DNA of 17,658 nt, taken from assembly GCA_030453435.1 (NCBI GenBank), contig JAKDKI010000012.1, positions 1-17,658 on the forward strand, written 5' to 3'. The DNA is from Kocuria sp. Its GTDB lineage: Bacteria; Actinomycetota; Actinomycetes; Actinomycetales; Micrococcaceae. The notes beneath the pieces are model-generated. The model saw only the letters and a program-made list of their open reading frames with translations. It had not been told where the DNA came from and searched no databases. A program made the position numbers and the translations under genes. Positions 8,255 to 15,262 of this stretch are shown piece by piece (position 1 is the stretch's first letter; every line of letters begins with the position of its first letter).

Positions 8255-11248
8255 ATGGATGGTGACGTACATTTCGCGAGCGCTCGGCCCACCGGGCTCA
8301 CAACCGACTGGCGTAGCGAATTGTCCCGCATTGTCCCGGGGTCCGACGATGATCGGGTGGTGACGGACCCGGAGGACGGCCCCTCGGTCGCGTTGGAGCT
8401 CAACCTGTCCCGCGTCCAGCACCGCGGCCCCCGGGCTTGGCAGCAGGACCAGAACGCCGTGCCGGTCACGCTCACTGCTCGACCGGTACTGCGCGGGCAA
8501 CGTTCCGGGTGGATCCACACCGGTATCGACTGGGGCAATTTGGCCAACCACACCAGGTCAGGGCGGCTCACTGAAGATCAGTTGGACTGGTTCGAGGAAC
8601 TACGTGCGCTGTCCGAATCGCACCGGGGTTCTTACGCCGTGGACCGCCATCAGCTGCATATGGAGCGCTATACCTCTCCCCTGTTGTGGCCCATCCTGAA
8701 TCGGGCCGAGGCCCTGGGAATTCCTCTGGTTTCACAAGGTACCGGTCAGCCCGTGCAAGTGGGGCCGGCGGGTCGGTTCGAGGTCAGCGTCAGCTCGGAC
8801 GAGAACGGGGCGCTCAAGCTCTTTCCCCAATTGATCATGGGTGAGAGCGAGATCCCGCTCCACTGGACCCGGATCATTGGCCAGCCCGGACACGGGCTGT
8901 TCTTCCCCGAGGCGGAACCCCGCGAACTCGAGTTGGCGGATGACCTCAACCAGTTCCCGTTGCACTTGGTCCCGCTGGCCACGCGGTTGAACCAACAGCA
9001 ACGCTCGTTCCTTGACCGAGCGGAGGAGCTGACCATTCCTCGGGACGGCGTGGACGAGTTCTTCGAGCGCTACTTCCCACGCTTGCACCAGAGCATGGAC
9101 ATCACCGCCACGGACGGTTCCCTTGAATTGCCCCAGGTCGCCGACCCCGAAATGGTGCTCACCGTGCATCACGACGATCTCACGGAACGCGTGGAGTGGG
9201 AATGGGAATACCAGAAGGGCCGCGAACGCATCAGGTTGCCTTTCCGCCCCCTGAACCCGCTCGCGGACGAACCTGTGAACCGCGAGTCACGGTGGGAGTC
9301 CTCGGTCGTTCAAGCCGTGCACCGCAGAATTCCTGAGTTGGACTTCAAACGCAGTTCCTATGCCACATCGGATGCGCTGCGGTTCATCCGCGTGTGGCTC
9401 CCCCTCTTGCGCAAGGTTCCTGACCTACGCATCGAGGAGAGCGGCGGCATTCCCGCCTACCAGGAAGTGACCGGCGCCCCGGAGATCACCGTGTCCACCG
9501 CGCCCACGGAACACCGGGACTGGTTCGGGTTGGGCGTCACCATCAAGGTGGGAGAGCACTACGTTCCCTTCGCGGATATCTTCCAGGCCCTGGACGTCGG
9601 CCAGGACGTCATGCTCATGCCCGATGGCTCCTATTTCCCGCTGGACCGTCCCGAATTCGTGCGGCTCAAGCAACTGATCGCCGAGGCCCGCTCTCTCCAA
9701 GAGGACAAGGACGCACCGCTGTCCCTCAACCGGTACCAAGCCGGATTGTGGGAACAGTTCGAGGACATTGCCACCGACACCCACCAGGCCGAACAATGGC
9801 GCAACGGCGTGCGAGCGCTGGCCAACCTGCAGGAAATTCCCGCCCCCGTGGAGCCGGAGTCGCTCCAGGCCAATCTCCGCCCGTACCAGTACGAGGGGTA
9901 CCGCTGGCTCAGTTTCTTGTGGGACCACTCGCTGGGCGGCATCTTGGCGGACGACATGGGCCTGGGTAAGACCGTCCAGACGATTGCCGCTATTCTCCGA
10001 GCCCGAGAGCTGGAGCCGGATCTTCCCCCGTTCCTGGTGGTGGCACCCACGTCCGTGGTGGCCAACTGGACCGCTGAGCTGAAGAGGTTCGCGCCGTCGT
10101 TGACCATCGAGACCATGAACTCCACGCGGCAGCATCTGCCCGATACGGCCAGCGGGGCGCACGTGGTGCTCACGTCCTACACGCTGCTCCGGTTGGAAGC
10201 GGACCTCTACCAGTCCCTCCCGTGGGCCGGTGTGATCATGGACGAAGCCCAATTCGTCAAGAATCCGCGCACCAAGGCGTACCGCGCCGTGAAAGATCTC
10301 TCGGCGCAGTTCAAGCTGGCCATCACCGGTACTCCCATGGAGAACAACCTCTCCGAGTTGTGGTCGCTGTTCTCGTTGACGGCGCCGGGACTGTTCCCCT
10401 CGAAGAAGAAGTTCACGGAGCATTACCAGACGCCCATCGAACGCGCCCAGGATCCCGAGGTGCTCACGCGGCTGCGGGCGCGCATCCGCCCCTTCATGCT
10501 CCGCCGCACCAAGGACGACGTCGATCTGCAGCTTCCTCCCAAGCTCGAGCACACGCAGCAGGTGGGCCTGAACGAAGCGCACCGCACCGCCTACGACCGG
10601 CGACTGCAGCGTGAACGCGCCAAGATCCTGGGGCTGCTGCAGAATTTCGACCGCAACCGGTTCACCATTTTCCAATCACTGACCACCCTGCGCATGCTCG
10701 CCCTGGACCCCGCGCTGGTGGATCCGGAGTCCACGGCGTCATCCTCCAAGCTGGACGCGTTGTTCGAACAATTGCCCCAGATCGTTGCGGAAGGCCACCG
10801 TCCCCTGGTGTTCAGCCAGTTCACGAGTTTCCTGAAACTCGTGGCCGCGCGCTTGGACGAGGCCAAGATCCCTTACAGCTACCTGGACGGCTCCACGCGC
10901 AATCGCGCTGGCGCTCTCGACAAGTTCCGCAGCGGCAGGGCACCTGTGTTCCTGGTCAGTTTGAAGGCCGGTGGTTTCGGCATCAACCTGACCGAGGCCG
11001 ATTATTGCTACCTCCTGGACCCCTGGTGGAACCCCGCCACGGAGAACCAGGCAGTAGACCGCACCCACCGTATCGGGCAGTCCAAGAAGGTCATGGTGTA
11101 CCGAATGGTCGCGGAGAACACCATTGAGGAAAAGGTCATGGAACTCAAGCAACGCAAGGCGGACCTGTTCTCCGCGGTGCTCGATGATGACCGCGCATTC
11201 TCCTCCGCCATTACGGCCAACGACATTCGTTCACTCCTCTCCCCCTGA
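8255..11248 (+). CDS. Snf2-family helicase/DNA translocase (DEAD/DEAH-type), without SWIM finger
   Basis: 997 residues from ATG 8255. An ATP-driven double-stranded DNA translocase of the bacterial Snf2/HepA group; it acts on DNA or DNA-protein complexes. Residues ~1-520 form the pre-helicase region seen in actinobacterial Snf2 proteins (e.g. ITIDWG-like GIDWGNLA, later DWFGLGVTIKVG and DGSYFPLD). The ATPase core follows: LRPYQYEGYRWLSFLW, Walker A ADDMGLGKT with Lys572, Walker B DEAQ at 663-666, motif III ITGTPMEN, and motif VI QAVDRTHRIGQ at 932-942. Related actinobacterial proteins are usually longer and start with a SWIM zinc finger; no CxC...CxH motif is present here, even if the frame is extended upstream. 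In-frame GTG starts at 8192 or 8225 would add at most 21 residues. It is divergent from the 1045-residue zinc-ribbon protein. RNA-polymerase recycling, DNA repair and defence are all possible roles. Confidence 0.9.
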   Translation: MDGDVHFASARPTGLTTDWRSELSRIVPGSDDDRVVTDPEDGPSVALELNLSRVQHRGPRAWQQDQNAVPVTLTARPVLRGQRSGWIHTGIDWGNLANHTRSGRLTEDQLDWFEELRALSESHRGSYAVDRHQLHMERYTSPLLWPILNRAEALGIPLVSQGTGQPVQVGPAGRFEVSVSSDENGALKLFPQLIMGESEIPLHWTRIIGQPGHGLFFPEAEPRELELADDLNQFPLHLVPLATRLNQQQRSFLDRAEELTIPRDGVDEFFERYFPRLHQSMDITATDGSLELPQVADPEMVLTVHHDDLTERVEWEWEYQKGRERIRLPFRPLNPLADEPVNRESRWESSVVQAVHRRIPELDFKRSSYATSDALRFIRVWLPLLRKVPDLRIEESGGIPAYQEVTGAPEITVSTAPTEHRDWFGLGVTIKVGEHYVPFADIFQALDVGQDVMLMPDGSYFPLDRPEFVRLKQLIAEARSLQEDKDAPLSLNRYQAGLWEQFEDIATDTHQAEQWRNGVRALANLQEIPAPVEPESLQANLRPYQYEGYRWLSFLWDHSLGGILADDMGLGKTVQTIAAILRARELEPDLPPFLVVAPTSVVANWTAELKRFAPSLTIETMNSTRQHLPDTASGAHVVLTSYTLLRLEADLYQSLPWAGVIMDEAQFVKNPRTKAYRAVKDLSAQFKLAITGTPMENNLSELWSLFSLTAPGLFPSKKKFTEHYQTPIERAQDPEVLTRLRARIRPFMLRRTKDDVDLQLPPKLEHTQQVGLNEAHRTAYDRRLQRERAKILGLLQNFDRNRFTIFQSLTTLRMLALDPALVDPESTASSSKLDALFEQLPQIVAEGHRPLVFSQFTSFLKLVAARLDEAKIPYSYLDGSTRNRAGALDKFRSGRAPVFLVSLKAGGFGINLTEADYCYLLDPWWNPATENQAVDRTHRIGQSKKVMVYRMVAENTIEEKVMELKQRKADLFSAVLDDDRAFSSAITANDIRSLLSP

Positions 11249-11340
11249 GTCGTCCGCGCTGCGCGGAGTCATATTCGTGCGGGGTATCGACCGGGCCCAC
11301 ATGGATAGTTACCGTAAGCATCAGCGGCACACCCTGCTGC

Positions 11341-11362
11341 GAACAGTCTTCTCGGACTGTTC
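11341..11362 (+). terminator. Hairpin after the helicase gene, possible terminator
   Basis: Perfect 8-bp stem GAACAGTC / GACTGTTC with a 6-nt loop TTCTCG, 92 nt after the helicase stop, followed by CCTCT rather than a clean U tract. A smaller stem TCCGCG / CGCGGA lies at about 11253-11267, immediately after the stop. Either could end or attenuate transcription before the gene at 11405. Confidence 0.4.
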
Positions 11363-11404
11363 CCTCTGATCAGCCGCCGTTTTACCGCGTATGGAGTGAA
11401 ATTC

Positions 11405-11950
11405 ATGTCCCCCACCGTCAACCCGGAGACGCCAGTCCCCGGGGGCCGTCACAGACTCGAGCGGGCCGGCATCGGGGTGGTCGATATCACCGAAACATGT
11501 CAGGCGACCGCCGTGTGGGAGAAGCTCGAGGCGCTGTTCGCCAGCGCTATCGAGGAACTTCTGTGGAACGATTTCCTGGTGCTCGAGTACGACGGCGCTC
11601 CCTCGGATTCCGACACACCCGCTGCGTGGGTCCGCACCGGACCCGGCGGCGCAGAATGTGCGGTTAGCTCGGCCCACCAGTTGCCGCCCGAGGCGTGGCC
11701 CCACCGCACCGAGTTCTTCGACAACGCCGGCTGGAACCGTCCCCTGGCCACGGACCAACCGTGGACCTCTGGACCGCACGATCCGGCGGAGGCATCCCAC
11801 CGGATTCTGGCGGCCCTTCGACATGGCCGTTCGTGCGATGATCCCTATGCTTTCCACTGGGGTACGGGCAGCTTCCCCGTGCCGGAGGGCCGCACGGGCA
11901 CGCTGACCGTGATCGACCCCGAGCAGGACCTCGCCGACACTGATATGTAA
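11405..11950 (+). CDS. Small protein resembling the TY-Chap/YbjN chaperone-like fold
   Basis: 181 residues from the ATG at 11405, which has GGAG about 8 nt upstream; a GTG at 11396 is too close to that site to be preferred. The body (VWEKLEALFASAIEEL, then NDFLVLEY, WVRTGPGG, FFDNAGWNRP, then a helix with EASHRILAALRHG) follows the order seen in actinobacterial TY-Chap domains: helix, strands with a FLVL core, LGW-like turn, long helix. TY-Chap is a YbjN/CesT-like fold thought to bind peptides. This assignment is from pattern memory and unverified. No catalytic motif, signal peptide or membrane segment is visible. It lies 156 nt downstream of the helicase on the same strand and 96 nt before the transporter gene, so it may be monocistronic. 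Confidence 0.75.
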   Translation: MSPTVNPETPVPGGRHRLERAGIGVVDITETCQATAVWEKLEALFASAIEELLWNDFLVLEYDGAPSDSDTPAAWVRTGPGGAECAVSSAHQLPPEAWPHRTEFFDNAGWNRPLATDQPWTSGPHDPAEASHRILAALRHGRSCDDPYAFHWGTGSFPVPEGRTGTLTVIDPEQDLADTDM

Positions 11951-12046
11951 ATCAGATAAAGTTCCACAGCATTCATATTTCCCCCGGTGTGATTTTCCCC
12001 ATATGGTGAGCTGAGCCCACCGCACCGTCAACTCATCGGGAGAACC

Positions 12047-13264
12047 ATGAGCACCGCCCCCCGGCCATCCCGGGACACACCGAGGAACTCACTCGGGAAG
12101 GACTGGTCCCTGTCCGCGACCCTCGCGGGATTCGTGGCCGTGGTCGTCTCCTACGCCGGACCGCTACTTGTGGTCCTCGAAGCGGCCCGGGCAGCTGGGT
12201 TGAGCACCGAGCAGACCGCGTCGTGGGTGTGGGCCATCTCCGTCGGATCCGGAATTACGTGCGTGCTGTGCAGCTGGTGGTTCCGGCAGCCGGTCATGGT
12301 GGCGTGGTCGATTCCCGGCGCGGCCCTTTTAATTACCTCGCTGGGTAATTTCTCCTTCTCTGACGCCATCGGTGCCTATATCGTCACCGCCGTGCTGGGT
12401 CTGATACTGGGTGTCACCGGCTGGTTCGGCAAAATTCTGGACGCCATTCCCAAACCCATTACCGCTGCGGTTCTCGCCGGTGTGCTTCTGCCCTTCTCGA
12501 TCCAGGTGGCACCCTCGGTGGTCGAAAACCCGGCGCCCGCCGGCGCACTGGTGATCGGCTACCTTCTGGGCAAGCGCTTCCTCCCCCGGTACGCCGTATT
12601 CGTGGCCATGGGACTGGGCGTGGGGGTGGCCTGGCTGACCGGGGCCATCAATTCCGTGTCCCCCGATTTCAGATTAACGGTACCCGAGTTCACGATGCCC
12701 ACTTTCTCGTGGGCCGCGATCGCAGGAATCTCCATTCCCCTGCTCATCGTGACCGCAGCCGGTCAGAATGCGCCCGGTCTGGCCATGATGAAGACCGCTG
12801 ACTTCCCGCCCAATGACAGGGCACTGCTCGGTGCCAGCGGCATCGCGTCCATCATCTTCGCCCCGTTCGGATCGCACGCATTGAATCTCGCCGCTGTGAC
12901 GGCGGGTATCGCCACGAGCCCCGAGGCCCACCCCGAACACCGACGCCGCTACGTTGCCGGAATCGCGTGCGGCGCCTTCTACATTTTGTTCGGCGCCTTC
13001 GCCTCCACGATCGTCACCTTGTTCTCCGCCATTCCTCCCGGACTCATTTCCGCGCTGGCGGGTGTCGCGCTGCTCGGAGCGCTCCAGGGCTCCATGTTCG
13101 ATTCCATGCATCAGGGCAACCATCAGCCCGCCGTCATCGAGGCCGCGCTGATCACTCTTGTGGTCACGGTGTCCGGCATTCAGCCCTTCGGCATTGTGTC
13201 TGCGTTCTGGGGAATCCTGGTGGGCGTCGTCGCCTTCGCCATCCTGCGGCGTCGTCCGCGCTGA
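12047..13264 (+). CDS. benE: BenE-family benzoate/H+ symporter
   Basis: 405-residue inner-membrane transporter with about 12 hydrophobic segments between residues 22 and 400. BenE/YdcO markers: FRQPVMVAWSIPGAALL at 79-95, GQNAPGLAMMK at 239-249 and FGSHALNLAAVTAGIAT at 274-290. The family takes up benzoate or related aromatic acids with protons; some members have no known substrate. GGGAGA precedes the ATG at 12047. No benzoate catabolism genes (benABCD, catABC) occur in the window, so substrate is uncertain and uptake without a linked pathway is odd. The 96-nt leader (11951-12046) is AT-richer than its surroundings; TATGGT at 12002-12007 could be a -10 box but lacks a matching -35. Confidence 0.88.
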   Translation: MSTAPRPSRDTPRNSLGKDWSLSATLAGFVAVVVSYAGPLLVVLEAARAAGLSTEQTASWVWAISVGSGITCVLCSWWFRQPVMVAWSIPGAALLITSLGNFSFSDAIGAYIVTAVLGLILGVTGWFGKILDAIPKPITAAVLAGVLLPFSIQVAPSVVENPAPAGALVIGYLLGKRFLPRYAVFVAMGLGVGVAWLTGAINSVSPDFRLTVPEFTMPTFSWAAIAGISIPLLIVTAAGQNAPGLAMMKTADFPPNDRALLGASGIASIIFAPFGSHALNLAAVTAGIATSPEAHPEHRRRYVAGIACGAFYILFGAFASTIVTLFSAIPPGLISALAGVALLGALQGSMFDSMHQGNHQPAVIEAALITLVVTVSGIQPFGIVSAFWGILVGVVAFAILRRRPR

Positions 13265-13297
13265 CCGAAAGCCACCCGGGTCGAACCAGCCCGCCAC

Positions 13298-13331
13298 GCG
13301 AACCGCGATGCGACCCTCGCTCGCGGTTCGC
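13298..13331 (+). terminator. Long hairpin terminator after benE
   Basis: Outer stem of 11 bp, GCGAACCGCGA (13298-13308) with TCGCGGTTCGC (13321-13331), continued inward by GCGA (13310-13313) and TCGC (13317-13320) around a CCC loop, with a single bulged T. This gives 15 bp in total, 33 nt after the stop codon, followed by the pyrimidine-rich TCTCCTTTC. Confidence 0.75.
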
Positions 13332-13373
13332 TCTCCTTTCGGATTCCCGAAACCCTGATCGCGAGCCGCGGCG

Positions 13374-13379
13374 TAAGAT
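13374..13379 (+). promoter_or_regulatory. -10 box (TAAGAT) for the ferritin-like/VIT1 gene, likely leaderless
   Basis: TAAGAT matches the TAnnnT actinobacterial -10 pattern and ends 8 nt before the ATG at 13388. The bases between (CTTGCCCC) hold no Shine-Dalgarno, so transcription probably starts at or next to the start codon. No convincing -35 hexamer is seen. Confidence 0.45.
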
Positions 13380-13387
13380 CTTGCCCC

Positions 13388-14560
13388 ATGGGATTTTCAG
13401 AATCGCCCCATTCAGCTCACACGCCATCCACCGAACCCACATCCGCGCAGATCCGCCGTTGGCGCCGCTACCTGGCCGACGAATTGGCAGAGGCGGCGAT
13501 TTACCAGCATCTCGCCGACCACGCCCCCGGCCAACAAGGTGAGATTCTGCACCAGGTCGCCGTGGCGGAAGACCGGCACGCGGAGCACTGGCGCAGGCTT
13601 CTTGGCCCGCACGCGCAAAAATCCGCTCGGCCCTCCCTGCGATCCAGGGCGCTCATGTTCCTCGCCAAGCACTTCGGCACGGTCTTCGTCCTGGCCCTGT
13701 TGCAACGCGCCGAATCTCGATCCCCCTACCGCGAGGACCCGGACGCTTCAGAGGCGATGGCCGCCGACGAAGCCGTTCACGAGGAGATCATCCGCGCGCT
13801 GGCCACCGACGGACGCACCCGGCTGTCAGGTAACTTCCGCGCAGCAGTGTTCGGAGCCAATGACGGCCTGGTCTCCAACCTGGCTCTCATCATGGGTATC
13901 GGTGCCACGGGAGTCTCTTCCTCGATTGTCATGGTCTCCGGCATCGCCGGCTTACTGGCCGGGGCGCTATCCATGGGAGCCGGAGAATTCGTGTCGGTCC
14001 GTTCCCAGCGCGAGCTCCTGGATGCCTCACGCCCCACCCAGGTGACCCTGGAGGTCGCCCCTGAACTTGATCTCGATGCCAACGAGCTGACCCTGATCTA
14101 CCGGGCTCGCGGAATGTCCGAGGAAGCTGCGGAACACCGCGCGGCAGAACGACTAGGACACTTCGATTGCGACTGCGACCCGTCCCTGTCCTTCCAGGAC
14201 GCCAAGGCACGAGCGGCTCTTAATCGTGGCCAGGTCGAGGACACGGATGAGGAACCACGAGAATCGGATGAGAACCAGGCCCTCGGCACGGATCTGGGAG
14301 CAGCCGCATCCAGTTTCTGCTTCTTCGCCTCCGGTGCGATCATCCCCATCCTTCCGTACTTCCTGGGGCTGGGTGGCGGCACCGCATTGCTCGTGGGCAT
14401 GTTCCTCGTCGGCCTCGCGCTACTGTTCACCGGCGGCTGCGTAGGCTTGCTCTCCGGTGCGTCCCCGCTCAAACGTGGGTTGAGGCAACTCGCCATCGGC
14501 TACGGCGCGGCCATCGCGACCTACCTCTTGGGGCTGGCATTTAATACCACTGTTGCATAA
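13388..14560 (+). CDS. Ferritin-like (rubrerythrin-type) domain fused to VIT1/CCC1 iron/manganese transporter
   Basis: 390 residues. The N-terminal four-helix ferritin-like domain (~18-140) carries likely di-metal ligands: Glu32 and Glu35 in DELAEAAIYQ, Glu61xxHis64 in AEDRHAEHW, and Glu128xxHis131 in DEAVHEE. The VIT1 part starts with FRAAVFGANDGLVSNLALIMG (~150), then MGAGEFVSVRSQREL at 196-210, a soluble metal-binding helical loop (~215-295), and three C-terminal membrane helices (~303-385). CCC1/VIT1 proteins move Fe2+ or Mn2+ out of the cytosol, usually by H+ exchange; the ferritin-like domain probably oxidises or delivers the metal. Unusual is CDCD at 261-264 inside the metal-binding loop. 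The start is the first ATG after a leaderless-type -10 box. It seems monocistronic: a terminator precedes it and a 702-bp gap follows. Confidence 0.9.
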   Translation: MGFSESPHSAHTPSTEPTSAQIRRWRRYLADELAEAAIYQHLADHAPGQQGEILHQVAVAEDRHAEHWRRLLGPHAQKSARPSLRSRALMFLAKHFGTVFVLALLQRAESRSPYREDPDASEAMAADEAVHEEIIRALATDGRTRLSGNFRAAVFGANDGLVSNLALIMGIGATGVSSSIVMVSGIAGLLAGALSMGAGEFVSVRSQRELLDASRPTQVTLEVAPELDLDANELTLIYRARGMSEEAAEHRAAERLGHFDCDCDPSLSFQDAKARAALNRGQVEDTDEEPRESDENQALGTDLGAAASSFCFFASGAIIPILPYFLGLGGGTALLVGMFLVGLALLFTGGCVGLLSGASPLKRGLRQLAIGYGAAIATYLLGLAFNTTVA

Positions 14561-14928
14561 TGGGATTCGGACAAGGTGCCAGCTGGACCCATTTACGGAA
14601 CAGAAGCTTCTAAACGCGGCGATGACAACTGACGACGAATATGTCTTGTCCCCACTTCGGCCCACACATAGCATCGCCGTAATATGCAAAAGCATGCTCT
14701 GATCTGGTTAAACTCCCTCGCCGGCCAACAACCATAGGCATTTCGCCTAGCCCGCCAATGGTTACGACTTGGCAACAAGTTCATTCCAACGTATTCATCG
14801 GTGGGGTCTAGAGGCCATGCGGTCTCCACAACACGATTGGCCGGTTACTGCCCACCGCATATTTCGGATATTCTTTGACCTGTGGTTCTCGAAACCACCA
14901 CAACGGGAGACTTCGCACGGGATAAATC
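14561..14928. other. Low-GC gap after the VIT1 gene, no convincing gene
   Basis: About 52% GC by hand count over 14581-14940, against about 65% in a sampled line of the neighbouring gene. Reading frames here are short, without a good Shine-Dalgarno or recognisable motif, and I call none of them. Hairpins seen: GCCAA/TTGGC plus AACCAT/ATGGTT plus an inner AGGC/GCCT at 14724-14773; GTGGTT/AACCAC with a 5-nt loop at 14882-14898; and a distant 8-bp pair CGGCGATG (14617-14624) / CATCGCCG (14672-14679). No clear terminator for the VIT1 gene is seen. It may be a remnant of acquired DNA. Confidence 0.5.
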
Positions 14929-15118
14929 ACCACACTTGCACTGGGGGGTGCTTTGTGGTCGATGCCCTGCGTCGATAGCCGCTCAGCCCACGGCTTCATC
15001 CCGTTGAGGCGTTTACGCCTGCCGGTGGCCGCTGGTTCTCTAACAGAGGCGCACCTCTCCCCGCGCCGGACGGGCTCCTACCGTCCGCTCCGGGGGCCAC
15101 CGGTTGTAAACGCCCTCG
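14929..15118 (-). ncRNA. Candidate structured RNA in the purU upstream gap (strand uncertain)
   Basis: Five helices follow one another. A long-range stem joins 15006-15016 and 15022-15030 to 15095-15103 and 15106-15117: CCGGTGGCC/GGCCACCGG is 9 perfect bp, GTTTAC/GTAAAC is 6 bp, plus 5 outer bp with one bulge. It encloses AGAGG/CCTCT (15045-15058, loop CGCA) and CGGACGG/CCGTCCG (15067-15087, 7-nt loop). To the left are AGCCG/CGGCT (14977-14995) and ACCACA..GCAC/GTGC..TGTGGT (14929-14959). Multibranched folding with two hairpins inside a 20-bp closing stem is unlikely in random intergenic DNA. Helices pair on either strand. The minus strand is favoured because an open frame there (14996-15160) contains ACDGVSP, like the tail of IS605-type TnpB, whose 3' end makes omega RNA. 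On the plus strand it would be an upstream leader or sRNA near purU. Confidence 0.35.
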
Positions 15119-15180
15119 CCTGTTTTCGGGTGATACCCCGTCACACGCGAGATATCGATCTCATCAGGCTCCCCCACATG

Positions 15181-15195
15181 GCTCGGGACCCGAGC
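15181..15195. promoter_or_regulatory. Perfect dyad upstream of purU, possible operator, with a -10-like box
   Basis: GCTCGGG-A-CCCGAGC is a perfect 7+7 inverted repeat with a 1-nt centre. TAGGAT at 15203-15208 fits the TAnnnT -10 pattern and would start a transcript near 15215, leaving a leader of about 48 nt before purU. The dyad would then overlap the -35 region, a usual operator position. No -35 consensus is visible. Confidence 0.3.
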
Positions 15196-15262
15196 ACCCG
15201 GCTAGGATCATCTACGGCCCTCATACGTGCCGTTTACCGTGTTGTCCTAGGAGATCCCGCTG

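Noticed and set aside
9425..10675. Long minus-strand open frame opposite the helicase core
   Set aside because: It lies exactly over invariant Snf2 motifs on the plus strand and its own translation has no domain.
4966..11248. DISARM, Zorya or BREX locus
   Set aside because: Only a helicase and one unknown protein are present; the methyltransferase, PglZ, ZorA/B and PLD components that define these systems are absent.
15006..15262. Known folate or purine riboswitch upstream of purU
   Set aside because: The conserved cores of the THF, ZTP and glycine riboswitches are not found, and the structured block ends about 145 nt before the start codon.
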